From [Leptolyngbya] sp. JSC-1 (GTDB taxonomy: Bacteria; Cyanobacteriota; Cyanobacteriia; Elainellales; Elainellaceae), in contig KL662191.1 of NCBI GenBank assembly GCA_000733415.1, positions 3,977,287 to 4,041,286 of the forward strand: 64,000 bases of DNA, in the 5' to 3' direction. The notes under the pieces are model-generated. The model was not told the origin of the DNA, ran no database searches, and worked only from the letters and a program-made list of their open reading frames with translations. Numbering within the stretch: position 1 is the stretch's first letter; the number at the start of each line of letters is the position of its first letter. Position numbers and translations under genes: made by a program. Of this stretch, positions 42,325 to 51,687 are shown piece after piece.

Positions 42325-44445
42325 CTATGCGTTCCCTTTGTTCTTTGCAATGATTGCTTCAGCCACATTTCGGGGAACTTCCTCGTAGTGACTGAACTCC
42401 ATCGTGAATATGCCCCGACCTTGGGTTTTAGACCGAATATCAGTAGCATATCCAAACATCTCCGCTAGGGGGACTTTTGCCGTTACCTTTGCTACCCCTT
42501 GCTCCGTGTCCTGACCTTCAATTTGACCTCGACGAGAGTTGAGATCACCGATAACGTTGCCGATGAAGTCTTCAGGAACCTCTACTTCAACCTTCATCAT
42601 AGGCTCAAGCAGAACTGGTGACGCCTTCATAACGGCTTCCTTAATTGCCATTGAGCCGGCAATCTTGAACGCCATTTCTGACGAGTCAACATCGTGATAG
42701 GAACCATCCACCATCGTGACCTTCAAGTCAATTACCGGATAGCCGGCCAAGATACCAGTCTCGCAAGCTTCTTTCATCCCTTGTTCTGCTGGTGGAATAT
42801 ATTCCCTCGGAACCACACCACCGACAATTTTAGAGACAAACTCGAAGCCAGTACCTGGCTCACCCGGTTCCAACTCGATCACAACGTGACCATACTGCCC
42901 CTTACCACCACTCTGGCGGACAAACTTACCTTCGGCTCGCACAGGCTTACGAACTGTTTCGCGGTAAGCTACCTGAGGTGCACCAACATTCGCTTCTACC
43001 TTGTACTCCCGCTTCATCCGATCCACCAGGATATCTAGGTGCAGCTCACCCATACCGGCAATCACGGTCTGATTGGTTTCTGGGTCAACGCTAACTCGGA
43101 AGGTGGGATCTTCCTCAGACAGAGCCTGTAGCGCTTTGGAGAGTTTCTCCATGTCCTGCTTTGTCTTCGGTTCAACGGCAACCGAAATCACAGGCTCAGG
43201 AATAAACAGGGACTCCAGAATAATTGGCTTAGTTTCGTCGCAGAGAGTATCACCAGTGAAGGTATCTTTCAAGCCTAGGGCTGCACCCAAGTCACCTGCC
43301 CGCAGCTCGTCAACCTCTTGTCGCTCATCGGCTTTCAAGACAATCAAGCGAGAGATCCGCTCTTTCTTGCCTTTGGTGGCGTTGTAGATGTAGCTCCCTT
43401 TGGTGAGTACACCAGAGTAGACCCGAATAAACGTTAGACGACCATAGGGGTCAGCCATAATCTTGAACGCCAAAGCTGAGAACGGCTCATCATCGCTTGC
43501 CGTCCGCACAGCCGTGCTGCCATCGGGGAGGGTACCTTGAATTGCTGGAACCTCCGGCGGAGAAGGCAAATAATCCACCACCGCGTCGAGCAAAAGCTGA
43601 ACACCCTTGTTCTTGAAGGCAGAACCACACAACACCGGTACAATCGTGCCCTCGATCGTCCCTTTACGCAACGCAGCCCGAATTTCTTCTTCCGTGAGAT
43701 CTTCGCCGCCAAGGTACTTCTCAATTAAGTCATCATCAACTTCGGCTACCGATTCCACCAGTTTGACCCGATACTCTTCCGCAACATCCTTGATGTCATC
43801 AGGGATGTCTACGACCTGAATGTCGGTACCAATATCATTGGTGTAGGCATAAGCCTTCATGCGCACTAAGTCAACAATGCCTTTGAAGTCTTCCTCGGCA
43901 CCGATAGGAATTTGAATTGGAACGGCGTTGGCCCGTAGTCGGTCGCGCAGTTGCCCATAGACCTTAAAGAAGTTCGCACCCATGCGGTCCATCTTGTTGA
44001 TGAACGCGATGCGAGGCACACGATACCGATCCGCTTGCCGCCAAACGGTCTCAGACTGGGGCTGAACGCCACCGACCGAACAAAAGACCGCAATCACACC
44101 GTCTAGCACACGCATGGAACGCTCCACCTCAATCGTGAAGTCTACGTGACCAGGGGTATCAATAATGTTAATGCGATGCTCCAAAGCGCCTGATTGAGGC
44201 TGAGTTGGGTTCTCTGGGTCACGCCTTGTCCAAGCCGTACTGATCGCAGCAGCAGTAATCGTAATACCCCGCTCCCGCTCCTGTTCCATCCAGTCTGTTA
44301 CAGCGGTTCCCTCGTGAACCTCACCGATCTTATGAACAACGCCAGAGTAGTACAAAATCCGCTCTGTTGTTGTTGTTTTACCCGCATCAATATGTGCGGC
44401 AATTCCAATATTACGTACCCGTTCAAGCGGGATATTACGTGCCAC
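42325..44445 (-). CDS. fusA: Translation elongation factor G
   Basis: GTPase catalysing translocation and, with RRF, ribosome recycling. The 706-residue product has AHIDAGKTTTTERIL (P-loop, about 17-31), DTPGHVDFTIEVER and INKMDRMGANF. It starts with GTG at 44445, preceded by GGAGG at 5 nt. It lies 25 nt upstream of tuf and 96 nt after rpsG in the str operon. Confidence 0.97.
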   Translation of the reverse strand: MARNIPLERVRNIGIAAHIDAGKTTTTERILYYSGVVHKIGEVHEGTAVTDWMEQERERGITITAAAISTAWTRRDPENPTQPQSGALEHRINIIDTPGHVDFTIEVERSMRVLDGVIAVFCSVGGVQPQSETVWRQADRYRVPRIAFINKMDRMGANFFKVYGQLRDRLRANAVPIQIPIGAEEDFKGIVDLVRMKAYAYTNDIGTDIQVVDIPDDIKDVAEEYRVKLVESVAEVDDDLIEKYLGGEDLTEEEIRAALRKGTIEGTIVPVLCGSAFKNKGVQLLLDAVVDYLPSPPEVPAIQGTLPDGSTAVRTASDDEPFSALAFKIMADPYGRLTFIRVYSGVLTKGSYIYNATKGKKERISRLIVLKADERQEVDELRAGDLGAALGLKDTFTGDTLCDETKPIILESLFIPEPVISVAVEPKTKQDMEKLSKALQALSEEDPTFRVSVDPETNQTVIAGMGELHLDILVDRMKREYKVEANVGAPQVAYRETVRKPVRAEGKFVRQSGGKGQYGHVVIELEPGEPGTGFEFVSKIVGGVVPREYIPPAEQGMKEACETGILAGYPVIDLKVTMVDGSYHDVDSSEMAFKIAGSMAIKEAVMKASPVLLEPMMKVEVEVPEDFIGNVIGDLNSRRGQIEGQDTEQGVAKVTAKVPLAEMFGYATDIRSKTQGRGIFTMEFSHYEEVPRNVAEAIIAKNKGNA

Positions 44446-44541
44446 AGCTACCTCCTTAAAGCTTTCGCTGCAGTTGCTTGCTTACTGCTTCTGTTAAGAT
44501 TTTATACTTTTCTGCTGGGTCTCGATGTAGTTCTTGCAAAT

Positions 44542-45012
44542 TTAGTAACGGTAATGGGCGAAAGCCTTGTTGGCCTCGGCCATGCGGTGAGTTTCTTCCC
44601 GTTTGCGGATAGTCGATCCAGTCTCGTTAGCTGCATCCATTAACTCATTGGCTAACTTGCTTGCCATAGTGCGACCCGAACGCTGTCTAGAAAATTGAGT
44701 CAACCAACGCAGTGCCAACGCAGTACCCCGCTCAGAGCGAACCTCCATCGGAACCTGATAGGTCGCACCACCGACCCGCCGTGCCTTCACTTCCACCAAA
44801 GGCGTGGCGTTTTTCACAGCCCGTTCAAATAGCTCTAGTGGGTCGGAGCTAGTCCGCTCTTCCAGAATTTTGAAGGCATCGTAGACAATGCCGTAGGCGA
44901 TAGACTTTTTGCCTGCCCTCATCAAACGAGCCACCATCATATTCACTAGGCGGCTGTTATAAACCGGATCAGGCGTGACTGGACGTTTTTGAGCAGCAGT
45001 TCGACGAGACAT
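44542..45012 (-). CDS. rpsG: 30S ribosomal protein S7
   Basis: Primary 16S rRNA binding protein of the 30S head. The 156-residue sequence starts MSRRTAAQKRPVTPDPVYNS, ends in a basic helix EETHRMAEANKAFAHYRY, and carries LEVRSERG-type rRNA contact residues as PMEVRSERGTALALRW. Standard length. The spacer to rpsL upstream is long (281 nt). Confidence 0.97.
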   Translation of the reverse strand: MSRRTAAQKRPVTPDPVYNSRLVNMMVARLMRAGKKSIAYGIVYDAFKILEERTSSDPLELFERAVKNATPLVEVKARRVGGATYQVPMEVRSERGTALALRWLTQFSRQRSGRTMASKLANELMDAANETGSTIRKREETHRMAEANKAFAHYRY

Positions 45013-45293
45013 GGATAACCAACCTTAAGATTTGTTCAAGCAAGACTAGAGTAATACACCAACCCCTTCCGACAGTCCCAAAATGACCGCACGAAATTCT
45101 CAAACCCCACACAGCGAGAAGCGATGTTGAAATGAATTTCTACTTCAACGTTTTCCTCTACATCTGTTTCCGCAACCAGAGCTTAGCCATAACGGCCTTA
45201 CATTCAAGCCGCTACCACTGCAAAACTGGCGGCGTGATCATCGCCAATCAAAGTGAAATCGTTCACTGGAAGCACCCTGCCTCCAGATTTGAC
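45013..45293. other. Unusually long spacer between rpsL and rpsG
   Basis: 281 nt without a gene. A 6-bp inverted repeat (GTTGAA and TTCAAC near 45130-45154) is the only structure noticed. In E. coli the rpsL-rpsG spacer is the target of S7 autoregulation, but I cannot match that structure here. Confidence 0.45.
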
Positions 45294-45668
45294 TTAAGCT
45301 TTTGGACGTTTAGCACCATACTTAGAGCGGCCTTGCTTCCGATCCTTCACTCCGGCAGTATCCAACGTACCGCGAATGATGTGGTAACGGACCCCAGGCA
45401 AATCCTTGACCCGACCACCCCGAATCATAACCACTGAGTGCTCTTGCAGGTTATGACCAATACCCGGAATGTAGGCAGTGACTTCAAACCCAGACGTCAA
45501 ACGAACCCTAGCAACCTTACGCAGTGCAGAGTTAGGTTTCTTGGGCGTCGTGGTATATACCCTCGTGCAAACACCGCGACGCTGAGGGCAGCTCTTAAGA
45601 GCTGGAGATTTCGTTTTCTTTTGAACTTTTTGGCGTTCGTTATGGATAAGCTGCTGAATAGTTGGCAT
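45294..45668 (-). CDS. rpsL: 30S ribosomal protein S12
   Basis: S12 lies at the decoding centre and controls accuracy. The 124-residue sequence begins MPTIQQLIHNERQK and holds TPKKPNSALRKVARVRL and the loop around PGVRYHIIRGTLD, where streptomycin-resistance changes occur. K in TPKKPNS is the wild-type residue. First gene of the str operon, about 57 nt after the proposed transcription start. Confidence 0.97.
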   Translation of the reverse strand: MPTIQQLIHNERQKVQKKTKSPALKSCPQRRGVCTRVYTTTPKKPNSALRKVARVRLTSGFEVTAYIPGIGHNLQEHSVVMIRGGRVKDLPGVRYHIIRGTLDTAGVKDRKQGRSKYGAKRPKA

Positions 45669-45731
45669 GAGCTAGGATAAACTTTACCCTTGTAATAAAT
45701 TACAGTTGACCTCAGTTTTCACAGTCTCTAA

Positions 45732-45761
45732 CTATATCGATTTTAATGGATGACTGTCAAT
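45732..45761 (-). promoter_or_regulatory. Strong sigma-70 promoter of the str operon
   Basis: On the minus strand a perfect TTGACA (complement of 45756-45761) and TATAGT (complement of 45732-45737) are separated by 18 nt. Transcription would begin near 45725 and read rpsL-rpsG-fusA-tuf-rpsJ. This is the clearest promoter in the window. Confidence 0.75.
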
Positions 45762-45817
45762 TTGTGTTTTTTATAGGTTTTCTAATATCTGACAAGATTT
45801 GCGAATCTATAGATGGT

Positions 45818-45850
45818 TGAGAGCAGTTAAAACCACGACTACACAGATAT
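45818..45850. repeat. Degenerate dispersed repeat copy upstream of the str promoter
   Basis: GTTAAAACCACGACTACACA here matches GTTAAAACCGTAACTACACA at 3483-3502 at 17 of 20 positions, in the same orientation. Each lies 52-64 nt upstream of the -35 element of a ribosomal-protein operon. TACAGGATCAA also repeats at 45945-45955 and 45959-45969 in the remaining spacer, which holds no gene up to 46029. Confidence 0.5.
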
Positions 45851-46029
45851 AGGAGACCTGGACAAACCCATACAAATAGTACAAGGCAATGCAGACAAGA
45901 CACGCCTGTGCGAACTTTCAGGGTTAATTCAACCAGGGTCAATCTACAGGATCAAATTTACAGGATCAAGATACAACTCTCTCGGTAGATTTGCGTGCAC
46001 GTACTCTACAAGAAGCTTCACTAGTCCAT

Positions 46030-47145
46030 TCAAGCCTTTCCTAATTTGAGAGTAGCAAAATTATCAATTAGCTGAGGCTTGCCTTCCTGATCTAGAGCAC
46101 CGAAGTTAGTGAGAAAACGGCGGATTGGATCGGGTAGGTGGGAAAAGTCAAACACAGCATCGCCGTTGGCAATATCGGCCCAGAAGTAGCGCAGCTCTGG
46201 AACAATCGTTTCGGCTTGAGCATGAGACAAATTCAAGGGCGGGTGGGTTAACAGCTTCAACATAAATGAACTAGATCGTTCGCCCATCCATTCCCGAGAT
46301 GTGTGTAGCAAATCAGACCAGTCTGGCACCTGGGTGACTCGACCTGACTCAATTTGGAGCCAGCAATTGCCTGCATCATCCTGCTGGAACTCCAGTACCC
46401 GATAGGGGTGAGGATAGCTGACTAGGGAACCTGTCGTAATTTCATACAAACCCTGATGCTGGGCTACATCTTGAACATGCAAATGGCCAGTAAATAGTAG
46501 CTGGACTCCTGCTGCCTGCAGTAATGGCAAAAGCTCGTTGCTATTCTCCAGCATATAGCGCCGTCCCAAAGCGCTGTGCCGTTGGCCTGGCAGGTGTTCC
46601 AGAACATTGTGGTGCAGCATAACTAACAGCAGTTCATCTCGGCTTGCGGCTAGCACCTGTTGCAGCCATTCAAGCTGGTCTGGATCAAGATAACCAGAAT
46701 GGAGTTGCTTGCCTTCTAAATCAAATCCATTCGAGTTTAGTCCTATCAACCGGACACCGGGCAGTACCTCGCAGGTGTAGTAAGGTTGAGCTAGATCTGT
46801 GTAGCCGAATTTCTGGTAATAGCGAGGAAAATCGGCCAAACCAATGGTCTGTGCTGTCGCTTCTCGTTCCACTACATCATGATTTCCGGGAATTACGTAG
46901 ACCGGGTAGGGAAGCTGGGCTAAGCGTTGCACCAACCAAGCATGATTATTGGGTTCTCCATGCTGAGTTAAATCACCGGGGATCAGCAAAAAATCCAAAT
47001 CAACATGGCTCAGTCGTTCTAGGACCGCTTCTAGGGCCGGAATGCTGACCTCAACTAGATGGAATCTTTTGGGGTGGTGCCAAATTGTCTGAGGTAAAGC
47101 GATGTGGGGATCGCTGAGAATAGCAAAGCGGAATTTAAGACTCAT
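46030..47145 (-). CDS. Calcineurin-like metallophosphoesterase
   Basis: The 371-residue protein has the binuclear-metal motifs of the family in order: ILSDPHIALP (about 9-18), LIPGDLTQHGEPNN (about 54-67), VIPGNHDVVE (about 84-93), MLHHNVLEHLP (about 175-185) and FTGHLHVQD (about 217-225). Related enzymes hydrolyse cyclic nucleotides or phospholipid diesters. The substrate cannot be read here. No signal peptide, so it is cytoplasmic. It is divergent from trmB. Confidence 0.85.
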   Translation of the reverse strand: MSLKFRFAILSDPHIALPQTIWHHPKRFHLVEVSIPALEAVLERLSHVDLDFLLIPGDLTQHGEPNNHAWLVQRLAQLPYPVYVIPGNHDVVEREATAQTIGLADFPRYYQKFGYTDLAQPYYTCEVLPGVRLIGLNSNGFDLEGKQLHSGYLDPDQLEWLQQVLAASRDELLLVMLHHNVLEHLPGQRHSALGRRYMLENSNELLPLLQAAGVQLLFTGHLHVQDVAQHQGLYEITTGSLVSYPHPYRVLEFQQDDAGNCWLQIESGRVTQVPDWSDLLHTSREWMGERSSSFMLKLLTHPPLNLSHAQAETIVPELRYFWADIANGDAVFDFSHLPDPIRRFLTNFGALDQEGKPQLIDNFATLKLGKA

Positions 47146-47527
47146 TTAGTAAACCAGTTGGTTAAACGAAATTCTCTCTATGGAGAAGAGCTAGAGGCTG
47201 AAAAAGGGACAGCAGGCCGAATCAAGCGTCTCATCCTTCATCTTTACATCTTCTCGATCCTCTGTTGCAATTCCTTTTTTATGGTCCAGCTCGCATATTT
47301 CTGCTTACTATCTACCGATCCGATTTCTCTGATTTCTCTTTTCTCTGACTGCAAGTCAGTAAACTCGTCAAAGGTTTTGAATTTCAAAGCCCCTTCAGTA
47401 ATTTCGGATAGGCTCTTAATGCAGCTCAACTCACGACTGGCACAGTGTTCCTTGTGGCTAGAGAAGCGGTTAAGGTCGGGCTTAGGAGCGCTAAGATCGG
47501 TAGCTGAGTCGTAATCAGGAGAATCCA
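47146..47527. other. Spacer between the metallophosphoesterase gene and trmB
   Basis: 382 nt without a convincing gene. It has a GATTTCTCT direct repeat near 47321-47340 and AGGAG seven nt before the trmB GTG. A minus-strand frame at 47244-47429 with a TTG start was considered and rejected. Confidence 0.5.
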
Positions 47528-48160
47528 GTGCCCGTTGTTCGAGTTCGCCAGCATGTCAATCCGTTAAGCCAGAAATATCAGCAGCCGCTACAGCTACCAG
47601 ATTGGCACAAGGTTTATGCGGCACCGATGCAGCCGCTGCACCTAGACATTGGCTGTGCTAGGGGAGCATTTTTGCTAGAAATAGCTCAACAGCAGCCGGA
47701 GCGGAACTTTTTAGGTTTAGAAATACGGGAACCGCTGGTGCTGAAAGCGAACGAATGGCGCGATGAACTAAGGTTAGTGAATTTGCACTACCTGTTTTGC
47801 AACGTCAACTCGGCTCTCCGGCCCTTGCTGGCATCGTTGCCGCCGGGTGTATTGCAGCGTGTTACGATTCAATTCCCTGATCCCTGGTTTAAGAAGCGCC
47901 ACCAAAAGCGGCGAGTGGTGCAGCCAGAGATAGTGGCACTGTTGGCTGACTATTTAGCTCCTGGTGGCATGGTGCTACTGCAATCTGACGTAGAAGCTGT
48001 TGCAGTGGAAATGTGCGACCGCTTTGAGGCCGAGTCTCGATTCAGACGACAGAACCAGGATTGGGTAGCGACTAATCCTTTACCCGTGCCTACCGAACGC
48101 GAACAGTCCACGTTGGCTAAGGGTGAACCGGTGTACCGAGCTGTGTTCCTGAAAAAATAA
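47528..48160 (+). CDS. trmB: tRNA (guanine-N7-)-methyltransferase
   Basis: Forms 7-methylguanosine at position 46 of tRNA using S-adenosylmethionine. The 210-residue protein has HLDIGCARGAFLLEIA (SAM motif, about 37-52), NFLGLEIREPLV and the catalytic-region motif QFPDPWFKKRHQKRRVVQP (about 117-135). The start codon is GTG with AGGAG upstream. Convergent with the mannosyltransferase gene, 19 nt between stops. Confidence 0.95.
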   Translation: MPVVRVRQHVNPLSQKYQQPLQLPDWHKVYAAPMQPLHLDIGCARGAFLLEIAQQQPERNFLGLEIREPLVLKANEWRDELRLVNLHYLFCNVNSALRPLLASLPPGVLQRVTIQFPDPWFKKRHQKRRVVQPEIVALLADYLAPGGMVLLQSDVEAVAVEMCDRFEAESRFRRQNQDWVATNPLPVPTEREQSTLAKGEPVYRAVFLKK

Positions 48161-48179
48161 CCTGAAGACGCCTAGAGAA

Positions 48180-49685
48180 TTAGATCCAGGAGGGGAACCA
48201 GCGACGCAACTGCAAGCCTTCTGGCGACAGCGGCAATCCTAGGAATAGCGGCATCCAAAACACAAAACCAATCAGCACTAGACCAGTTAGCGTAATGGCA
48301 GCGGATCTTTGCCAAGTCTGATGGCCTTGCCACCAGCGGTCGATCAACAAAGCTAACAGCAGCACGGCAAACACTAGCGATCCCATGTAGTGATAGATAA
48401 ACAGACAGCGAGTCACCCGGACCCATGGCAGCAGGTTCGCCGCCCAGTTGATCAGTAAATAAGCTACAGCCCAGCCGTGGACAGGCGAGAGTGGAGCATG
48501 TTCAGCTACTTCGCCGCTATTAGATTGGCCTGCTGATAGCTTTTGCCAGATTTGCTGAGCCAACAGCACCATGAGCAGAACAACGACGGCCGTAGAAAAC
48601 CACCAGAGAGTCGGATTCCCCATAGCGTGCACATCATAAATGACGGTAGCAGCTTCAGCAGGTAAGGGTGGCCCCACTAGCGGTAAGGCTTCCTCAGGAG
48701 TTTGGGTGGTTTTGTAGAAGTATGCAACCGGACGTAGCATCAGCGGCCACGTATGCCACAGAGAACAATAGGGATGGGCATCTAAGCCACCCACCCGCTT
48801 GTGGTAATCAAACGTTTCAAGCTGCAACTGCCAGAAAGTGCTGCTGCCAGGATCGACGTAGATATAGGGCAGCCAGCTCAGATAGTAGGTCAGAGCAGGT
48901 ACGAGCGCGAAGGCAACCAGGATATGGCCTAAATGCAGCTGAGTTAGATTTTGCAGCGGTGACCGGGGCTGGTAAGAGTGCAGGGTTGTGAATTCAGGGG
49001 CTGTAAGGCGCGATTGCACCCAGGCGACAATCCAAGCTATTCCCCAAACTGCATAGGCCCCTAACAAAAACCCCATGCCATTCCATTTGATTGCCGCAGA
49101 GCCACCAAAACCAACTCCAGCCAAAATCAGGTAGAACCAGCGCTGCCAAGCAGTTGCCTGTAGAGCGATGAGTAAAAACAGATGTCCCAGTAAACCAAAC
49201 AAAACCAGGTAGACATTATTGAGAGCATAGCGCGACTCAACCAGAAACAAGCCATCTGCACTGATCAACAGTGCAGCAATCAAAGCGTAGCTAGAACGGC
49301 GAGTTAGCTGATAGGCAATGGCTCCTGTCACCAGTGGAATGAATGCTCCTGTCAAGGCATTTAGCCAGCGATAGCTGAAGGGAGACAGCAGCAATCCGGT
49401 GAGGCCGTTTTTCGGATCTGCATTGCCCCAGGGTAGATGATTGCCAATCCAGATGCCGATCGCAATGATGTAGGTGCTGAGGGGCGGATGGCCGGTAAAT
49501 ACAATTTCGCCCTTGAGGAAAGCGCTGGCAAACTTGGCGTAGTAGACCTCGTCGAACACCAAGGTGTTGAACCGAGACAGGCCCCAAAACCGCAGCAGCA
49601 GCGAGATCAGAAAGATTCCCGCCATGCCGATTCCAAACCAAGGAAACTGGTGAGATTTGGCTTGCGCAGAAGTAGTCAACGGCAT
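48180..49685 (-). CDS. Dolichyl-phosphate-mannose-type protein mannosyltransferase (PMT family)
   Basis: GT39-type polytopic membrane glycosyltransferases transfer mannose from a polyprenyl phosphate to protein Ser/Thr. The 501-residue protein begins with a membrane segment (FGIGMAGIFLISLLLRFWGL) followed by NTLVFDEVYYAKF, the DE motif in the first periplasmic loop (about 37-49), then HPPLSTYII. About ten membrane segments are visible. Acceptor proteins in cyanobacteria are unknown. A PMT-type identity is clear; the donor is inference. Confidence 0.88.
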   Translation of the reverse strand: MPLTTSAQAKSHQFPWFGIGMAGIFLISLLLRFWGLSRFNTLVFDEVYYAKFASAFLKGEIVFTGHPPLSTYIIAIGIWIGNHLPWGNADPKNGLTGLLLSPFSYRWLNALTGAFIPLVTGAIAYQLTRRSSYALIAALLISADGLFLVESRYALNNVYLVLFGLLGHLFLLIALQATAWQRWFYLILAGVGFGGSAAIKWNGMGFLLGAYAVWGIAWIVAWVQSRLTAPEFTTLHSYQPRSPLQNLTQLHLGHILVAFALVPALTYYLSWLPYIYVDPGSSTFWQLQLETFDYHKRVGGLDAHPYCSLWHTWPLMLRPVAYFYKTTQTPEEALPLVGPPLPAEAATVIYDVHAMGNPTLWWFSTAVVVLLMVLLAQQIWQKLSAGQSNSGEVAEHAPLSPVHGWAVAYLLINWAANLLPWVRVTRCLFIYHYMGSLVFAVLLLALLIDRWWQGHQTWQRSAAITLTGLVLIGFVFWMPLFLGLPLSPEGLQLRRWFPSWI

Positions 49686-49899
49686 AGCAATCAGCTCAGA
49701 GAATCCAGCACACCATTACTGTCTTATCTACCCTACCGTAAGGCTCTGAAATCAAACCCTGAAATCAACAGCCTCTCTTGTTGAAAGCCCGCCCAAAATT
49801 GAAATTTTGATTGGTTCGTCAACCAGCTTGGTGATAGCAAATCCTAGCTAGCCATTCCATCTTCTTCTAGGATCAAGAAAGTCCTGCTACGAGTCTGCT

Positions 49900-51453
49900 A
49901 TGAGCCTGACTGAACAGATTCTTGCCCCACTGCCCGACAACCCGTTAGATAGCTTGAGACGAGCGGACCAGCTTTGGCGAGCGTACCGGGACGCATCTCT
50001 GCCATTGCCGACGGTTGTGAGAGAAGATGCCCAGACGCTGGAGCTAGTGGATTGGGACGTGGTAATCTGCGGCGGCACGCTAGGTATTTTAATTGGCGCT
50101 GCTTTGGCCCAGCGAGGTTGGCGAGTAGCGCTGCTCGAACGAGGCATACTGCGCGGGCGCACCCAGGAATGGAACATTTCTCGCCGTGAGCTACAGGTTT
50201 TGGTTCAATTGGGCTTGCTGTCTGCTTCCGAGCTGGAGCAGGCGATCGTGACGGAGTATAACCCGGCCCGGATTCAGTTTCATCAGGGGGTAGAGCTGTG
50301 GGTCACAGATGTGCTGAATGTGGGTGTCGATCCGGTCTTTTTGCTGGAAACTCTAAAGCTCAAGTTCTTAGCCGCTGGCGGCCAACTATTCGAGCAGGCT
50401 GCATTTGAGTCGGCAACCGTTCATCCCAATGGCGTCAGCGTCACAACGACCGATACGACCCAATTTACTGCCCGGCTGTTACTAGATGCGATGGGCCACT
50501 TCTCGCCGATTGCGCGGCAGACTCGACAGGGGCAAAAACCAGATGCAGTTTGTCTGGTAGTAGGCAGTTGCGCCCAAGGATTTCCAGATAACCGGACCGG
50601 CGATTTGTTTGCTTCGATCACGCCAAGCCAGAACCAGTGTCAATACTTTTGGGAGGCGTTTCCGGCCCACGACGGCAGAACGACCTATCTCTTCACCTAT
50701 CTTGATGTCGATCCAGCTCGTCCCAGCCTGGAAGCTTTATTTGAGGATTATCTGCGGTTGTTGCCTGCCTATCAGGAAGTGGAGCTGTCTGAGCTGCAGT
50801 TTCAGCGGGCGCTGTTTGGCTTTTTCCCCTGCTATCGGCAAAGCCCGTTACCCGTCCACTGGCATCGAGTGCTGGCTGTGGGGGACAGTAGCGGCAGTCA
50901 GTCTCCCCTCAGTTTTGGTGGCTTTGGGTCTATTATCCGCCATTTGGAGCGGCTGACACTGGGAATTCATGCGGCTCTAGACGCCGATTTGCTGCAGCGG
51001 TCTGACCTAGCCCTGCTTCAGCCCTATCAACCGAACTTAGCTGTCACCTGGCTATTTCAGCGAGCCATGAGCGTGGGAATACAGCAGTCGATTCCGCCTC
51101 ACCAGATCAATCAGCTTCTGTCGGGTGTGTTTGCACAAATGAGCCAGATGGGCGACCGGGTGCTAAAGCCGTTTTTGCAGGATGTCGTTCAGTTTCCGGC
51201 CTTATGTCAAACTATGCTGCGCATTTCGCTGGCCAATCCTGGGCTGGTGATTAAAGTAATTCCGCAAGTGGGACTGTTGACCCTGCTGGAATGGTTGATG
51301 CACTTTGCTCTGCTGGCGGTTTACACGATGCTTTATCGAATGGGGAGAGCGCTTCAGCCTTGGAGCAAACAGCTATCTGCCAGCCAACGCTATCGGTTTG
51401 ATCGGTGGCTGGAGGCTTGGCAGTACGGCTCTGGGCAGGATTACCACGAGTAG
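49900..51453 (+). CDS. cruP: CruP-type FAD-dependent lycopene cyclase relative
   Basis: CruA/CruP proteins are flavoproteins related to lycopene cyclases; CruP of plants and cyanobacteria is reported to limit carotenoid epoxidation and oxidative stress, with little or no cyclase activity. The 517-residue protein has the FAD Rossmann motif WDVVICGGTLGILIGAALA (about 52-70), then ILRGRTQEWNISRREL (about 84-99), a stretch I recall as a CruP hallmark, and AVGDSSGSQSPLSFGGFGS (about 326-344). A hydrophobic segment near the C-terminus (LLTLLEWLMHFALLAVYTML) suggests membrane contact. CruA is the alternative. Confidence 0.72.
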   Translation: MSLTEQILAPLPDNPLDSLRRADQLWRAYRDASLPLPTVVREDAQTLELVDWDVVICGGTLGILIGAALAQRGWRVALLERGILRGRTQEWNISRRELQVLVQLGLLSASELEQAIVTEYNPARIQFHQGVELWVTDVLNVGVDPVFLLETLKLKFLAAGGQLFEQAAFESATVHPNGVSVTTTDTTQFTARLLLDAMGHFSPIARQTRQGQKPDAVCLVVGSCAQGFPDNRTGDLFASITPSQNQCQYFWEAFPAHDGRTTYLFTYLDVDPARPSLEALFEDYLRLLPAYQEVELSELQFQRALFGFFPCYRQSPLPVHWHRVLAVGDSSGSQSPLSFGGFGSIIRHLERLTLGIHAALDADLLQRSDLALLQPYQPNLAVTWLFQRAMSVGIQQSIPPHQINQLLSGVFAQMSQMGDRVLKPFLQDVVQFPALCQTMLRISLANPGLVIKVIPQVGLLTLLEWLMHFALLAVYTMLYRMGRALQPWSKQLSASQRYRFDRWLEAWQYGSGQDYHE

Positions 51454-51687
51454 CCATTGCCGGGGTTAGGTGCCGATAAAATTGGGGTCTGCTGGGGCTA
51501 AATTCAGCAAATTTTAGCTAGATTTAATTTCCTGACGCAAAATTTAGGCGATTTAACCTGCAGAATTTTCTTATCGGACCTCAGTTTTTCGCTCCGTTCA
51601 GCCACACGATCGCAGGTTCAGACCTGAGCCAACAAGATAGGCCGGGTTGAAATCCCTTCATTCTATAGAGCTTAATAGAGCACCAAT

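Noticed and set aside
47244..47429. 61-codon minus-strand frame between the metallophosphoesterase gene and trmB
   Set aside because: Composition is protein-like (rich in K and E), but it has only a TTG start and no clear ribosome binding site; conservation would be needed.
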